From the NCBI RefSeq assembly GCF_900496995.4, contig NC_044011.1:10882041-10946040 (forward strand): DNA of 64,000 nucleotides, given 5' to 3'. This stretch comes from Aquila chrysaetos chrysaetos (taxonomy: Eukaryota > Chordata > Aves > Accipitriformes > Accipitridae). Position numbers and translations under genes: made by a program. The first letter of the stretch is position 1; the number at the start of each line of letters is the position of its first letter. A model generated the notes under the pieces. It saw only the letters and a list, made by a program, of their open reading frames with translations, searched no databases and had not been told where the DNA came from. Positions 13,001-26,993 of the stretch are shown here, in pieces.

Positions 13001-13250
13001 GGGCCGGGGCGGGTGCGCGGTGCGGTGTGTGGGTGCGCGGGGCAGGGCGGCTGCCTGCTTCAGCTGCCGCAGGGGCAGCTCTGGGGACGGGTCATCCCGC
13101 TTCGGGAGCGCCGGCCTCCGGAGGGGCGGACTGCCTGCCCCGCTGTGCGCTGGCGCCAGGCCTTGCGCTGTGCGGAGGCTCGCCCTGTGAAACGCACTAT
13201 GAGTGGCACAGCGGCTGAAGTCAGAGAGACGCTGTTTGGAAAAAGTTAAA

Positions 13251-16200
13251 GGGCGTTTTAAATAAGTCACTCAGAAGTGTGCTGTGAAGTCTTGGGAGAG
13301 ACCAGAAAACTAAACCCGTTAGGGATGGAGGCTGAGGAGGCGATGGCCGCAACGTGGTTGGTTGTATCGCGAGTATTGCTACTACAGCAGGGAAGCTGGC
13401 GTGGTGTGGAAATTATCCCGTTTCAAACGGCGGGCAGGAGGGGATGCTTGCAGAAGGCAGCAGCCTCATCAGGGGGTAGTGGAACAGATACTGTCTTACC
13501 ACCTCAGCCTCCTAGACTACTGAGAAGAGCCAGCCGGCCCAGAGCTTGTACAACAGATGACTTCCAGGATTCCGCAAATTTTAAGTCGAGTGCTTAAGAT
13601 TCAAAAGAGGGACTTGGCATTTAATTTTTATGAAACTGCAGCTAAGAAGCAAGGCACCTTTGAGAGTGGGAAGAGGCATAAAGGTGGCCAGAGTGAAAGA
13701 AAAATAAAAATTAGACTCATTAAACAGACAGCTGTCTTACTTGTGTGAAGAAGTTCTGTTCACTAATTATGAATGCTTTCCAAAAGTCATTTGCACAAAG
13801 AAATGCAAAAGGCCTACAACTGAAGTAGTCTCTATTTCTCTTGCCCCATTCCGTGACATCCAAAGGAACAAGACAGCACTGAAGATGTGCCTCTATGGCA
13901 GTTTAACCTGACTCCAGGCTGCTGTGATCTACTCCTTTCCTCTTCCTTTCTCTCAGTTATATGTTCTACTTCCCTCCTTTTAAGTAGCATTAGTTCTTCT
14001 GCAACAGGGCAGTCAGCTGGTTATAGATGCTGATCTGTCTGACAACTAACATACTATTTTGATTGTTCTGGGTAAGTTTTCAGTGGTATGAGTTGCCTGA
14101 CTTACTTGGCTCACTGCACGTTTGCACAAACACCGACATGAGCTCAAGAAGGGGGAAAGGAAGGCATAGCTGGTGCTGTGGAAGGAGGAGGCCCCAGATA
14201 AGATCAGCTTTAGCTGCTGTGAAATTTAACCTGACCAGGGAAGCCAGAAGTTACAGCTCAAGTCCAGCCAATGGCTCCCCACTGCCACGCACGGCCTCAG
14301 TCCCTGGTCCCCTCTGCCTGTCTGCTTGCACACAATGTAGGGACTTGTGTAAAGCCCCTCAATTCAATTCAACTCATTAGTCCAACAGAAAAAAATCACC
14401 TTCTGAAAAAAAAGGGAATAGATTTCTGCTGGCTCAGCAGTTGTAGCAGCCTTGTGCAGTGATGAATCCTGGTACAAGGGCAGAGGATCAAGAGGAAAGT
14501 AAAGCAGAAAGATGACTGCACCGGTTGGTCTGTTCAGCTGTGGTAGCAGCTTAGGTTTTAGAGTTATCACAGCCTAACCCAATAGCAATGTCCTCAGCTG
14601 ATGAAGAGAGGAAGACCTTCAATCTTTGTGCTGGAAAGAAAGTTGTGACATGAAACAATTATCGATCTAACTTTGCACAGAACCAAAGGAAAAAAAAATA
14701 ATTAAAAGGACTGGGTGAATGCTTTATCCTTAGCAGTTTTCTGTTACTATATGATGGATTATTGCCAACTCTTGCTCTTTTAGTGGATTCCTTAAAGCTC
14801 CAAATCCGATTACCCAAGAATCCCTGTTGTCTGCTTTTAAGACTCTAGCCTCTGTAGTTTAAAGACAAGCTTGATGGCATGAACTCAACGGCTCAAAAGA
14901 AGACAAAAGCAGTAGACTAAATGAATACCAAGTTTATTATTTCTGTGGTTATGTTTCTTAAACTTTGCTGCTCTGCTGGCAGTGCCAGCATCACTCACTG
15001 TAGACGGAGCAGTGCAAATACGTAAGACTTACTGGTAAGTTCTGTCTCTGCTTACCAAGTTGAATTAAAAATGTATTGACCAGGAAATTCACTGCAGACA
15101 GCACTGCAAGCAGACATACTGTAGCTTCTGATCTTATTAGCTGCCTGACTTTCTGCAAGTAGGGCTTTATTCCAGAAATTATCTTTGTGTAGATTTAAGC
15201 ATGTGAGTGACTCCACTGAAGAAAATGTGACTGCTTACCTTGCTGACATTAAGAATGCATATAAAGATCTGCAGTGTTGGGGCCTGGCAGTGTAGAAACA
15301 GTTAATTTCAGTTATCTGATAGGAGCTAATTCAAAGTTGTTTACTGACAAAAGAATGAAGAAGTTACATTCTTCATTCTGCATACTGCTTTGTATGCATA
15401 GGCCCCTATATATGCACAAGGCTCAGAGACTTCAGAGCAGTTTCTTTGCATGCAGAGAAAAGTAAGTGAACAGCTACCTAACAAGAAATAAAGAAATTGA
15501 AACATGAGAAAAATAATCCCAGTTAGAAAGGGGAAAAACCCAGAAATTCTACTTTCATCTGCAGTATCAATACATATGCATCAATCTAATAATGAATCAA
15601 AGTTGTAACACAGCAAGGATAGCTATGGAGCTGCATAAATACTGAAATATACATTGTAAATACAAATACCTTTAAAATAAAATTATAAAATAAAAGTTTG
15701 CAGATTCCAATCCTGTGCAAAGCATGCAGATTCCAATCCTATGACTGTTTCCATTTCCTATATATTTTCCTTAATTTTTGTAATCTGGGGGATCCAGTGG
15801 TTATCTCAAGATCCATGGAATTTCTTCCATGTTTAAAGCTAAGTACATGCATTAAAAATGTCAGGAGCTATCTGTCAGTCATTTTTGTATCCTAAATTAT
15901 GTTTTGCAAATAGGCAGGAAGGAATTTCATTCTGAATATCGTTTATAAATAATAATTTAAATATTTACCACCCATGTTTAATGATATCAGCATCTCAGCT
16001 AGCCGGATACTGTGGGACAGTGTTAAAATATTCTGAAATGTAATCTCATAATCTTACCTTTTCCTTTTCCTCAGGAGAGGCTCAGCATGATGACTGCTAG
16101 TTATGTTGCAGTAAATCCCAGTATACCTGAAACTCATGCTGAAACTTCCAAGTTAGGGATGGTTTTCAGTAGGCAGGGTATCATGAATAGGTAATGAATA

Positions 16201-19200
16201 CATAGGTCCTCTAAGATTCTTCCTTGCAGCTTGCCAGGTGTCAAATGTCACATCATTTCATGTTCTTCTGATTCACAGTCTTGCTTCATGTGGCCAGTAT
16301 CAGCTGTGCAGTACAGGCTGGCTGAGAGGCAGCTTGTTTCTACTGTTATTGTCTCAGTTCCCTTAACACTCATATCTGATCTCCGTCTTTTCAATAAATA
16401 GGAACAAAAACTCTTTCAGAATCCAGAGCTGGTTTTACATTTGATTGTGGGAAATTCTTTGTCCAGTGAGATTTGGACAGTTTATTTCTAGCTGTCTGTA
16501 AGCTGCACTATAATAAAATAATTATACTTCATGAAAACTTCATAGGGCTCTTCCATGGAGCCGTGCTGTTCTTCAGAAAGCACAGAGGCACTGTTCACCG
16601 GGTTGTTCTCTCTTCTTTCCCTTTTTCTTGCTCACTACACCTAAACTTTAGTCTTCCTAATCTTACACCCATTGCCATTATTTGTGAATGCTCCTTGATC
16701 TTTTTGCTGCTCATTCAGTCTTTCACCATTTCTCTAATTCTTTCTGCTCCTTTTCCTTCCTTTTCTGTTCTGCTTCTACTCTTCCCTGTTTCTTTCTAGT
16801 GTTTTTCAAAGGCAAGCTCTTGATAAGAGCTACCTCCTGATTTGTTATGATGAGTTATCCTGCTTTATAACAATTTAAAATAAGACTGTTGAGGAAAACA
16901 GTGCCTGCTGACCTTGTTTTGCAGACTTAGGTTTAGGCTTCCCAATGCAGTTAGAGATATAATGACACTTCCTAATCTAGCTGATATTGTTCAATGAAAC
17001 TGTAAAAGAATATCAACTTTGTCTAAACACATTGAGCTTATTTGAAATCTTTGTCTTGTTGGGGAAGTCCTTACATGCTGTACTCAGTGTATGCACTGAA
17101 AAGGGCACTGTTTTGTACTGTGGCTTAGAAGATTAGAAGACGGCCCTAGTCAAGGCCGTTCCTGAGTCATTGCCTGAGCAAGTCTATAGCAGCTTTTCTG
17201 TATTTCTCCATTTCTTTTCACATCTTTGGTCTAGTTTTCAAGGAATATGACTCTTGACTATTTATGCTTGGGTCAGAACTCAATATTTTATAATGGTGAA
17301 TGATCAGATTCACCAGCTAGGGTCTAGGTTACTTGGTGGACTTGCACCAAGTAGAGCAAGAACTGTAAAATACAAACCACTTCACCAGAGTAAACCAATG
17401 GTACTTTCATTGGTAGTAAATGAAATTTTACTAGCACAAGTTTTTGATGTCAGAGGAATATGATTTGATTTCTCTGCTAATCCTGTTTCATTTGAAGCAC
17501 CTACTAGAAATTTATCACAAATGATTTAACCTCAAAGCACCTTACCAAGGCAGTAAATGTGGAGTGAAAGACTTCAGTGTTTTAAACCTTGTTACCCAGT
17601 CCTGGGCGCTTTTACTTCAGTGTCATTCTTCACACTTTGGTCTGTTCTTCCCCCAGGAGCTTTTGTCTCTGTGGTCTCTTGTTGACAGCCATCTTTGAGC
17701 TAGCCACCATCCTTTGGTTCTGTGACCTATGCTGATGCCGGACGGGCATCCAACATGAACCTGCTCTTGCTGACCTCGCTGTGTTCCCAGAGAGCGTTCT
17801 GTCAGATGAGCAGATGTAAGTGTGGTGGTAGCAAACACGGCCCCCACTTGCAAGGCAGGCTTTGGAAATGAAAATGTCCCCAAATGTATTTGTTATTTCG
17901 GAATTATTTTCTGACAGTTCCCTCTATACCCCTCCTGACTTACATTTGTCAGCAATCTCCCAGGCTGTTATCTGTTGTCATTAACCATGTACTCCAAAAA
18001 TATCACCAGCTGTTTCCAAATATGATAATCTATCATGTTTTACTCTCCAGTAACTTGATTTTTCCAATCACTTTTTAACTTCTGGAGATGAAGTGTTTCT
18101 CTTCCCTGCATCTGGGACCTCATCTGTAACATAATTATCGCAATGTAAGTTGCAGCTCAGCACAGAAGGATGTGATAATGGGAAAAGATAACCTCCTACT
18201 CCCTCACCTACAGTCGCTGAAAACGGTTGTGGTTCATCTGCTGTGAGAAGTGCAAGCTAGTACGAGATACATGAAGACCACTTGCCATGGCAAAAACCTG
18301 CAGGTATCTCTTGTGGAGCTGAAGTGAATAAGTGAAACTTCTTACGTCTGGAAGACTTACTGCTCCATCATGTTGTATTTTTATTCTGAGACAATAAGCA
18401 ACTTTTTATAATTCAGGAGTTATTTCACCTAATTCATGAGTACTATGTATGGCAATAAGTTGTCATCTGTTCCATCTTGTTTGTCACAAGGTAACTGATA
18501 AATTTCTGTTTTGCTTCATTTTTCCTGGCTCTGTGTAGTGTGACTTCTTTCCCTTGTAACTGAAGGACACTAAAATGAGAATGCCATCTTCAGCATCACA
18601 CTTAAAAACTGACAAATTTCATACACAGCAGAGGAATGACCAAATCAGTTTTGTTTAAAGCATCAAGGCTCAACCTACATTTTCTTTCTTCATAATCCTC
18701 TACAATATGTGGTATACTTTATTCAGTTGATTCTTCTATCACCCTGTCTTGCTAGAATATATTTATATATTCTGAGAATATATATATTCTGTCCATGTAT
18801 ACACATTTGTTTTCATAGCCACATTCATAAATATGTTTAGGCCTATATTAGATGTCTTCTAGATAAGCATTTTATTTCCATTACATATGTCTGTAAAACA
18901 TTTTAAGATATCTGAAGTAGAAGAATAAGAAATAAGGTTACATATAAACTCATTTAGAAGTAACAATCTGTTTCTTTGATAATAGATACCAGATTTCCCT
19001 GTATATTTTATATTCACAAGTTGTTGGAGGAGATAGTGTAGAGAAAAATAAGTATCAATAGCAATGTATATATGAAGGCCCAGTTAAGCCATTACAGGAT
19101 TAACGCCAAATAACAATATTGTATAAATGGTTCAATTAAAGAGTCGCATTAGATTATAATAATAGATTGCACATGTAGATCACAAGACAAGAAAGAGATC

Positions 19201-22200
19201 TCCAAACTGCACAGTTTTGAATCTATAATATCTCCACCTGAGTCAGTGGAAGTAATCCAGATTTTCCTTACCTTTTTTCAGTCAGAACCTGAGTTAAATA
19301 AACAGAACACATGTAAATAAAATAGTGAATGTACTGAGAAATATGCATCAGATCAACATGGAATGATGCTTTGGGAGGTGACATCAAATCCAGATGGGTA
19401 AAAGTACAGATACAATTTTCTCAACACTGAAGACTGCTAAGAAACAGAGGCTAGTGTTGTGCTCAAAAAGATACATGCTAACAGGTAAATGAACCAAAAG
19501 AGAGCTGATAATGAAGAATATAGTTAGTGAATAGAGCTATATTTACAGAGGACCTCAGCCATGCCAAGGTTAGCAACAGAGACGTCATTCATTGCTCCAA
19601 CACTGGCCTCACTGGCCCAGCCTGTCCCCTGGCTGGGGGTGGGTGCCTTCCAGGCCAAGCCCAGGTTAAAAATTATCAAAATTAGCCAAAACAAAGATTG
19701 CTGGTTGTATATATTTATTTTCACAAAAATAATTACACTTTGCTGTAGTATGTAACTGAGTATCTTCAGTGAGCTTAGAGTATGTGTTCATCTGAAAATC
19801 TTTGCTTGTAATAAAGAGAACTTTTTTCCTATAAATAATATTAAAAAGTTATATCTGAAGCACATATGTCCCTCTTTGAGTCAAAAAATAAATCCAGATA
19901 GACCAAAGACAACACAGAACATAAAACACCCTCCTCCAGTGCATTTAAGCAAATGGGTTTTTCTTCTGAGATAGAACGGTGACACCAGGGTGTTCACTCC
20001 ATCTTCTGCACATAGCTGTTAAAAGTTTTACGTCTCTTTGTAGACTCTTTATACATAAAAATACTTGCTTCTGTAAATATTTTAATTTATTCTTTACCTC
20101 AACAGTCTCTTACCTTTTATCATTAAAATTACTGTTTATTTGCTATAATGTCCAATTGTCAAGGCCCATACTTGTCTTAAAGTAAATTCTTAATGGGATA
20201 AATAAATACTTAATTTAAAGATACTCCTGTTCCAGAGACACTTTGTGTCCAGCTCTAAAAAAAAAAAAAAACCAAACCAAAATTAGTTCCTTAGTGTCAC
20301 TTCATGCTTAGTGATGTTAGAATGATAGAATTAAAGTAAGAATTTAGTTCTCCTACCCTTGAGGACAATCGTTCGGAGTGACTATTAAATACTAAGATAC
20401 AAACTATAGAGGAAAGATAGTGTTAGTGGTGAAATAATTACAGCAAATTGGAGAAAGTTTAGGATAAAAATCACTGTAATGAATTAACATGTTAGTCTAG
20501 ATTTCAAACCTATGGACTAAAATTCCAGTTGGAATAGGAAACATACATTTTTTCTGTTTTCTATATCCCTGCCTGCCTAGCTGAGGTGCTGAGGGAGGTC
20601 AGAGATGCTGTGAAGGCAGAGCACAGGGCAGCAGTGTGAGGCGGGGGCTACCCCATGGGAGAGTGACTGTCATGTCAGAGCATGGGGCAAAGGCAACTGT
20701 TTCAGATGGTCAACACTCCTGGTGAGGAGAAAAGCATCCCCTGACTTGACTAAGTAGCATATAGGACCTGGTTCAAAATGCCACTGTCAAAACATTGCTG
20801 CGCAGTAGCTACTATAATATATCCAGATCCTTGCGGGAGTAACAGTGAGGAGGTTTTTTTTTTTTTTAAAGAAAGAAGTTGAAGGGGAAATAGCTGTTAG
20901 GAGGTACAACAGAAATCTGTTCAATCACAAGTGGCACAGACAGGCTGGTTGGAGCAGATTGTTCATGGTTTTTTTCCAATATAGGAATTAGGGGCATTAA
21001 AAGATCTAGAACGTGGCAGCTCAAAACAACCTAAAGGAGGATATTTTTCAGGAAATATTTAATTAAGCTGTGAAACAGTGTCAAAGACATAAAAAACTTG
21101 TGTGGCCTCCAGTGGAGGTCATATGTATTTGTTGAAGAGAAATCCATTGAAAGTTACCAAATACAAAGATTTCTAGACCAGGAAGTTCCTGAGCTGATAA
21201 CTGTTGAAGGCTCGGAGAGGATGAGAAGGAAGTGTGATACGTATTTGCCCTGTTTCTTCTCCTCTGTAGGCATCTGCTTGTGACCACTGCTGGAGGTAGG
21301 ATTTGGGGCCAGGTGGACACTGCCACGTCCACTCCCTCTCCTTTCCTACCCTCTGTATTTCTGAAACAACTGAGGCAAGGATTCAAGAGATACCTACTAT
21401 ACCAGCAGCAGGTCCAGACTGTGTATTTAATGAGGCAAGAGTCCAGTTTGGAAAAAAATAGGTTGTAATCATATAATTAAAAATTGAATGATTATATGCA
21501 AGGCAGAAGTATTAGAATCATGGTGGCTACCTCATCTCAGTACCTCTTCTGTGAATTCGGAGTTTTGCACCTACAATACTTTTCTTTGAATGTGGATCCT
21601 GGTGCTTTATCTTTTAGGCTTGTAGGACTCAACTGGAAGAGCAAAATAATTCCATGTGGACATCACATAAGTGCCTGGGCAATCAAATGGCAAGCAAACT
21701 CACCTTCCTGTTGCATAGGTATCTAGAAGCCCCGAGTAGTGGATTTTAATAAATGATTTCTGCACAGAGTTAGGAAGAGAAGCAGCAAAGTACACACATG
21801 GCAGGCAGCATATTGTGGCAGCTACACACAAGCTCACACTGATTTTGTGCTTTCCCTTGACCGAGGTACCGTCAGAGAATATCCTCTGCTGACCAGTATC
21901 ATCACCGCAACATCAGCAGGCCGTGAATGCTGCTGCTCGAGCTAAAGGAGTAACTGAAAGCTGCAGGCAGCAGCTGTCCTTTCTGCTGCAAACCAGACAG
22001 TGCTGGGGAAGGAGAGGTGGGCACACAGCTAGGTTTCACCCTGATACCCTCTGGGGGTACCAGAGGGGTGCACACCCCACCACCAGGGCTGGAGTACGCA
22101 GTCCAGGTCTAGCATAAGAGGCTAAGGGCTGTGGGTATTTGCAGGTCAAGAAAGCAGCGCAGGGGAAGAATTGCAGAATGTAGAGGATGAAAGTCAGCTA

Positions 22201-25200
22201 AGGATTCAAACCGTCTCTCTGGGTGCCATCTCATCAGGCATACATGATGCGGGGAACTCAAGGAGTCATGTATGATCCCTCGTACTGAACCTCTCTGTTC
22301 ACAAAAGCCAGCGTGTGGATCACCTTCCCCCTGAGACTGGCACAGCGGGAGGACTTGGGAAGGAGTCTTTCCCAGATGCACACAGAGCTGAGCATCACAG
22401 GCTCACGGAGGATGAAATTACCTAGGACCTTGCTGGAGATCTATCTAGGATTTTTTGGAGGACCCTGCAACTGAACTGTCCCTTCTATCCTCCCCTCAGA
22501 AAGCGACCTGAGACATTATACCAGGAAATGCTGTGCACTTGTAGATTGTTCTCATGCTAGGAAAGGGAGCAAGGGGAGGTTTTCTTCTACGTCAGCAAAC
22601 AGTACAACTGGGAAGTATCTCAGCTTCCCTTAGAGGATTTCCCAGGCTAAGCTCCAGGCTAGAAGTAAAACTGGGTCGTATGTTCTTCCTCAACCCTCTG
22701 CCCTTGCTGTTACAAGGATCATTCACAAAGTCTATGAGTTATAGAGGAAAGCTGCTGCCTAAACTCATTGCATCATTTTGGACCTGAATCTGTACAGCAA
22801 CCTACCCAGGGGGTAGCTACAACAGCAAAAAACCTCTGTGCAGTGCCAAGGGAAGTGACTTCCCTTTGTGCATTTCTGAGCACACTTTTATATCCCACAA
22901 CATTCATTAATATCAAGTAGATCAGAAGTGTGGTAAAGAGTGTTTTAATAAAGTAAGCACTATACTGGGCATTTCTTCCCCGAATAATTCCTTTTCTTGA
23001 CTGCACAGCAAAACTGAGTCCTTATTGCCCTGGACATTACAAGAGATAACCAAGAGAGAGCTGCTGTTCTGAAGTGTCTATAGTGTAAATGTGAAGGCAC
23101 AACACTGGAAACAAAATAAAATAATCCTCATTTTATAGGAAGGAAAGGGAAGGACAGAAAAATTAGATGCCAAGACTGCATTAAAACAGAACCCTCATCT
23201 CTAAACCCCATGGCTAGTACTTTACCCACATGACAATCTTTCCTGTTCTGCACCACTATAAAGTGCTTATTAACACCATCTGATCTGCACATGGTTATTT
23301 CACCCTCTCCCACAGATGCAAATAATTTTTAAAAATGCAAGCTGGTGAAGAATCACATTCTTGTTGTGCAACAAATGGAGTGTCACATTTTTCCTGTTTT
23401 TTTTTAAATCGTGGAATAATGTGCTTATCAGTTCCCCTTGTACTGCAGCCTCTCTGCACAGAGAAGAGTCATCAGGTGCTGTGATAAAGAAGAAAGAACA
23501 TCCCTAAGATATTTTTATCTGTGGACTGGGAAAGATTAATCATTTTTCAACTGCTAGCTGCTCATTCTTATTCATCCTTCTGGATGTTCATCTCAGGCTG
23601 AATGTTAATTTGGTCTGCTCTGTGAACTGATTTATGGACAGTTGTCCAAATTCTGAAACATTTGAGGGCACAGCCAGACACAGGTGAAAAGGGGTAAGAA
23701 GCTAAAAGTCCTAGAGCACCTATTCAGCTCACGAGCATCCAAATTGCTGTGCTGCATATTATTGCCTCTTCAGATCTACTGCCCTGGCTGCATGCATAAT
23801 GATCCTTAACCCAAACCTGTCATAATAATCTGGACATGTTTAAGCACTGTAAATAATATGCCTTGTCTCACCTGTATCACTTTGAAAGAACTGGGTTACA
23901 TGCATGGTTACAGTGGAAGCATGTTTTGAACATGCTTCCTGCAACTTTGCCCCTCTCTCTGGTTCTCCATGTGATTATTGTAAAGGATCTTGAGGTAGGG
24001 GTAGGGAGTGGCTTTAGAGAAGAGTCTGGGGTTTTTCTGGGCTATTATCTACTCTAGTATTCAAGTTTATGGCATTTATCAGTGTTGACAAATTCCCCGT
24101 CAGCTCCCCAGCCCCCAGTGGGTGCATGCACACACGTGCCACACGTATGTGGACATCACACACGCTCATTCCCCCTGACCATCCCAGGGTGTCCACAGAC
24201 CTGCTTGCCATATCCTCCACTCACCATCAATAATGGGGAGCTGCTCTGCTGATTTGTCATTCCAGCAGTACAGTAGATCACTGCCCTAAGACAGAAGCAG
24301 ACTGCACTCATCTACCACCTGAATCAATAGAGGTGACTAGCCTGGGACTGGAGCTACAAAGACAAAAACTGGGACAAGTAGAGGGGCTGTCATCAATAAA
24401 GGTTTTGATGGAGTGAGGTAATTAGGAAGATAAAAGGGTAACCTGTTCCTGAGTGTTTTCTGCAGTGACACACTGCAACAATTTAATGTAAGGAGAAAGG
24501 GGCACATGTGTGGAAGGAATATTTATCCTTCTGAGATCTCTTCTCTATGTGAATTCCCATCCAATCCTCAGTCATAACCTACCATATTCCTTATTCCAGG
24601 ACTGGCAATCTTTCAACAAAGGAGGGGTACGTTGTATTTTTCTTTCCCCAGTTAGCTATTAAGTGTGCCAATGGAAACTTGGCGGGAAGCTGAAGATGCT
24701 GCTTCTGCCTGTGGCAGGAGGTCTCAGTTCCTGCTGAATTTGGAGCTCCATGGGGGCCAGAGGCAAATGCATCTCCCAGACATCTCTTTGAAAGTGCCAC
24801 AGCTCTCTGACTGCCCTGACCTCCCATATTCTGTGTCTGTGTGATACCTGACCTAGCCCCATCCCCTCCTTGCTGTTGTCTTCCTCTGTGGTCTGCAGCT
24901 TGGTTATAGTTGGGCAAGTGGTCCTGGGAATTAAACTGCACAAAATAACAGCCCCGGTACCCTGGCATACCACAAAAGGAGGGAGTCCGTTGGAACAGGG
25001 TGGCTGGGGTGTAGCCCCAGTCGTGCATTGTGTGAGGCACCTTTCTTTTTTTCTGTTTGTCCAAAACTGGTTGCTATAAAACAGAGAGACCACATGGGGA
25101 ATATATGTTCTCCAAAGAACAGGTAAATAATAAGGAAGTGGCTGGGACAGCAAGTGTTGGGACTGAGTTTCTCATAGACTCCTTGAATAACTAAACCTAC

Positions 25201-25840
25201 AGGAACACTGACATTTTGGGGATGAGCCAGCCCCACCCTTCATAATTAGGGCAAAAGCCCTCTGTGAGTTGACAACATCCCTATGCTGCCAGCTACTCCT
25301 GTGTGTCAGGTACCGAATTATCCAAGGACCCAGAGAAATGTTGATGTCACTGCAAATTACGCAACATATACTTTGAAAACAGACTCTGAAGTAGCCCGTT
25401 AACAACAGAAGAACTTGACCATTTTATATACACTTAAATGTCTTGCTAGACCAAAGCTACACCATATGGTTTTGGATATGTATGGAGACTTACTCTCATA
25501 CGTGGATTTCTTCCTCTGTTTCCCCCAGGGAGCAGCTCTTTTGCGCACTTAAACAAGCTGGAAACAGTTGAAACTAAATCCCAGTATGTAACACGAGTCC
25601 TGCGTTTAGTGGGTTTGACTTTTAAAAATGCAAATACACACAGGCCCTGATGACTTCAATAGCATTTATGGGTGCTCAGTGCTTGTATAAATGTCACACT
25701 ATTTATAACATATTTCTGTGTCCTTTTTTTATATTCTCTGTTGGCCTGTCTCTTTTCCACTGTGGTATCTTTGACTGACATAGTCACATCAGGATGTAGC
25801 ATGTGTTTGAATAATTAAGAAAATACAAATAAAAGTTATC
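13251..25840. other. Intergenic DNA between IGF2R and MAS1
   Basis: About 12.6 kb without a gene I can support. Composition is mostly AT-rich with short A runs (for example 20257–20270, followed by CCAAACCAA). A 16-base direct repeat (TGCAGATTCCAATCCT) lies at 15699–15714 and 15725–15740, and an AT palindrome of ATATATTC type at 18757–18800. A GC-richer block of about 120 bases at 19.55–19.67 kb stands out but was not identified. Two overlapping minus-strand frames of about 160 codons near 24.6–25.15 kb have no recognisable product. Confidence 0.6.
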
Positions 25841-25846
25841 TTTATT
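25841..25846 (-). terminator. MAS1: Candidate distal poly(A) signal for MAS1
   Basis: AATAAA on the minus strand, 158 bases past the MAS1 stop codon. It is one of two such hexamers close to the gene; which one is used cannot be told from sequence. Confidence 0.45.
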
Positions 25847-25949
25847 CTAGTCCATATTTTTCCATTGCTCAACCACCAAAGATAACAGTACCATTTCACC
25901 ACTGCTTTTTACATTCTGTGGAAGAAAAATGATTTTAGTTTTGCAGTGG

Positions 25950-25955
25950 TTTATT
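25950..25955 (-). terminator. MAS1: Candidate proximal poly(A) signal for MAS1
   Basis: AATAAA on the minus strand, 49 bases past the MAS1 stop codon. Its use would give a very short 3' untranslated region. Confidence 0.45.
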
Positions 25956-26003
25956 AAACCTTCCAAGTCCAATTATTTGCCCCTAGAGTTTCCCCCCTAA
26001 CCT

Positions 26004-26993
26004 TTAGAAAATTGTTTCAGCTATATCCAAACTCATGCCAACTTCCTGGCTTCTCGGCCGCAACCCATCAGCGAGTGCTCTACTAAGAACCACTTTGAGG
26101 CTTTCCTTGAACCTCTTCTTCTTGCTGCTTCCTACGAAGAAGTAAACAAGGGGGTTGATGCTACTGTTAACAGTGGAGAGAACAACGGTGACGTGGTTCT
26201 GCTGGCTGAGCAAAGATGACCAGTGGTGGTAATTCAGAAGATACAACAGCCTCATAGGCATGGCAAAGATGAGGAAGACAATGACTGTGGCCACAATGAT
26301 GATGTAGAGCTTTGACGAATGAGGTCTCAGGGAGTTACGATGAATCCTGATAACCAAGATCAGGCTGGACAGAATCATTAGAGGAATGAAGATCATGAAA
26401 GTCAGGATCCATGTGAAGATAAGCAGTGCTTGGCAATGGTTACCGTCGTCGAATTGTTCCTTCGTTGAATCATCTTTGCATGTTAAGTATTCGGCTACTG
26501 TCATCAGAAAAGACAGAGTCCACAGAATTGCACACACAATTGCCGATTGGTGCTGTGACCGGTGGCATCGGTACCAGATGGGGTAAACAATAGACAGACA
26601 CCTCTCAATACTGATGGCTGTCAGGAGATAGAGACCAGTATTATATCCAAGAAGGAAGACAATAGATAGTGTGGTGGTTATATAATAGTAAAAACCGTAT
26701 GCGAATCCAAAACCAGCAATGTACTCAATTGACAGAATAAATGTACAAAGCAGTAAGGAGAGATCAGCAATGGACAGGTGTGTGATGTACGCAGTGAACG
26801 GGTTTCTTTTGATCTGGAAGCAGAGGCACCAGAGGACAATTCCATTTTCACAAAAACCCAGGAAGGAGATGATCATAATTACCCAAAGTGGGGTCAATAT
26901 CTCCCAGACCCTTTCCTGTGTAGAAATGTTTCTGTGCATTGAGATGTTCTCTGTGCCTTCGCTGGGATGAAACGTTATGTTTGACTCATCCAT
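26004..26993 (-). CDS. MAS1: MAS1, Mas-type G-protein-coupled receptor
   Basis: An intact single-exon frame of 329 codons; human MAS1 has about 325. MAS1 is a class A receptor of the plasma membrane, linked to angiotensin-(1-7) signalling. The N-terminus MDESNIT resembles human MDGSNVT and has three N-glycosylation sites (Asn5, 16, 22). Seven hydrophobic segments are visible at roughly 33–58, 66–90, 104–128, 150–170, 190–216, 229–253 and 267–288. Asp77 lies in LSIAD (helix 2). The family-specific ERC replaces DRY at 130–132, followed by the diagnostic IWYRCHR. The helix-7 motif is NPLVY at 280–284, and the tail has FVGSSKKKRFKESLKVVL, almost identical to mammalian MAS1. The start has ATGG context. 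It is the central gene of the conserved IGF2R–MAS1–PNLDC1 order and lies on the same strand as both neighbours. Any upstream non-coding exon was not identified; a TTTACAG at about 27031 could be an acceptor just before the start. Confidence 0.97.
   Translation of the reverse strand: MDESNITFHPSEGTENISMHRNISTQERVWEILTPLWVIMIISFLGFCENGIVLWCLCFQIKRNPFTAYITHLSIADLSLLLCTFILSIEYIAGFGFAYGFYYYITTTLSIVFLLGYNTGLYLLTAISIERCLSIVYPIWYRCHRSQHQSAIVCAILWTLSFLMTVAEYLTCKDDSTKEQFDDGNHCQALLIFTWILTFMIFIPLMILSSLILVIRIHRNSLRPHSSKLYIIIVATVIVFLIFAMPMRLLYLLNYHHWSSLLSQQNHVTVVLSTVNSSINPLVYFFVGSSKKKRFKESLKVVLSRALADGLRPRSQEVGMSLDIAETIF

Larger units (their letters stand above)
11930..13250. promoter_or_regulatory. IGF2R: CpG island promoter of IGF2R
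   Basis: The base composition changes sharply to very GC- and CpG-rich between about 11.93 and 13.25 kb and contains exon 1 of IGF2R with its start codon at 12623–12625. There is no obvious TATA box, as expected for a housekeeping lysosomal-sorting gene. Features inside it include a GGGCC tandem repeat beside the start codon, a GCC run coding Gly/Ala, clustered E-boxes at 12.72–12.79 kb and a GTCA/GTCT tetranucleotide repeat at 12.96–13.0 kb. Long open frames across the island on both strands are a by-product of few stop codons in GC-rich DNA. Confidence 0.9.
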
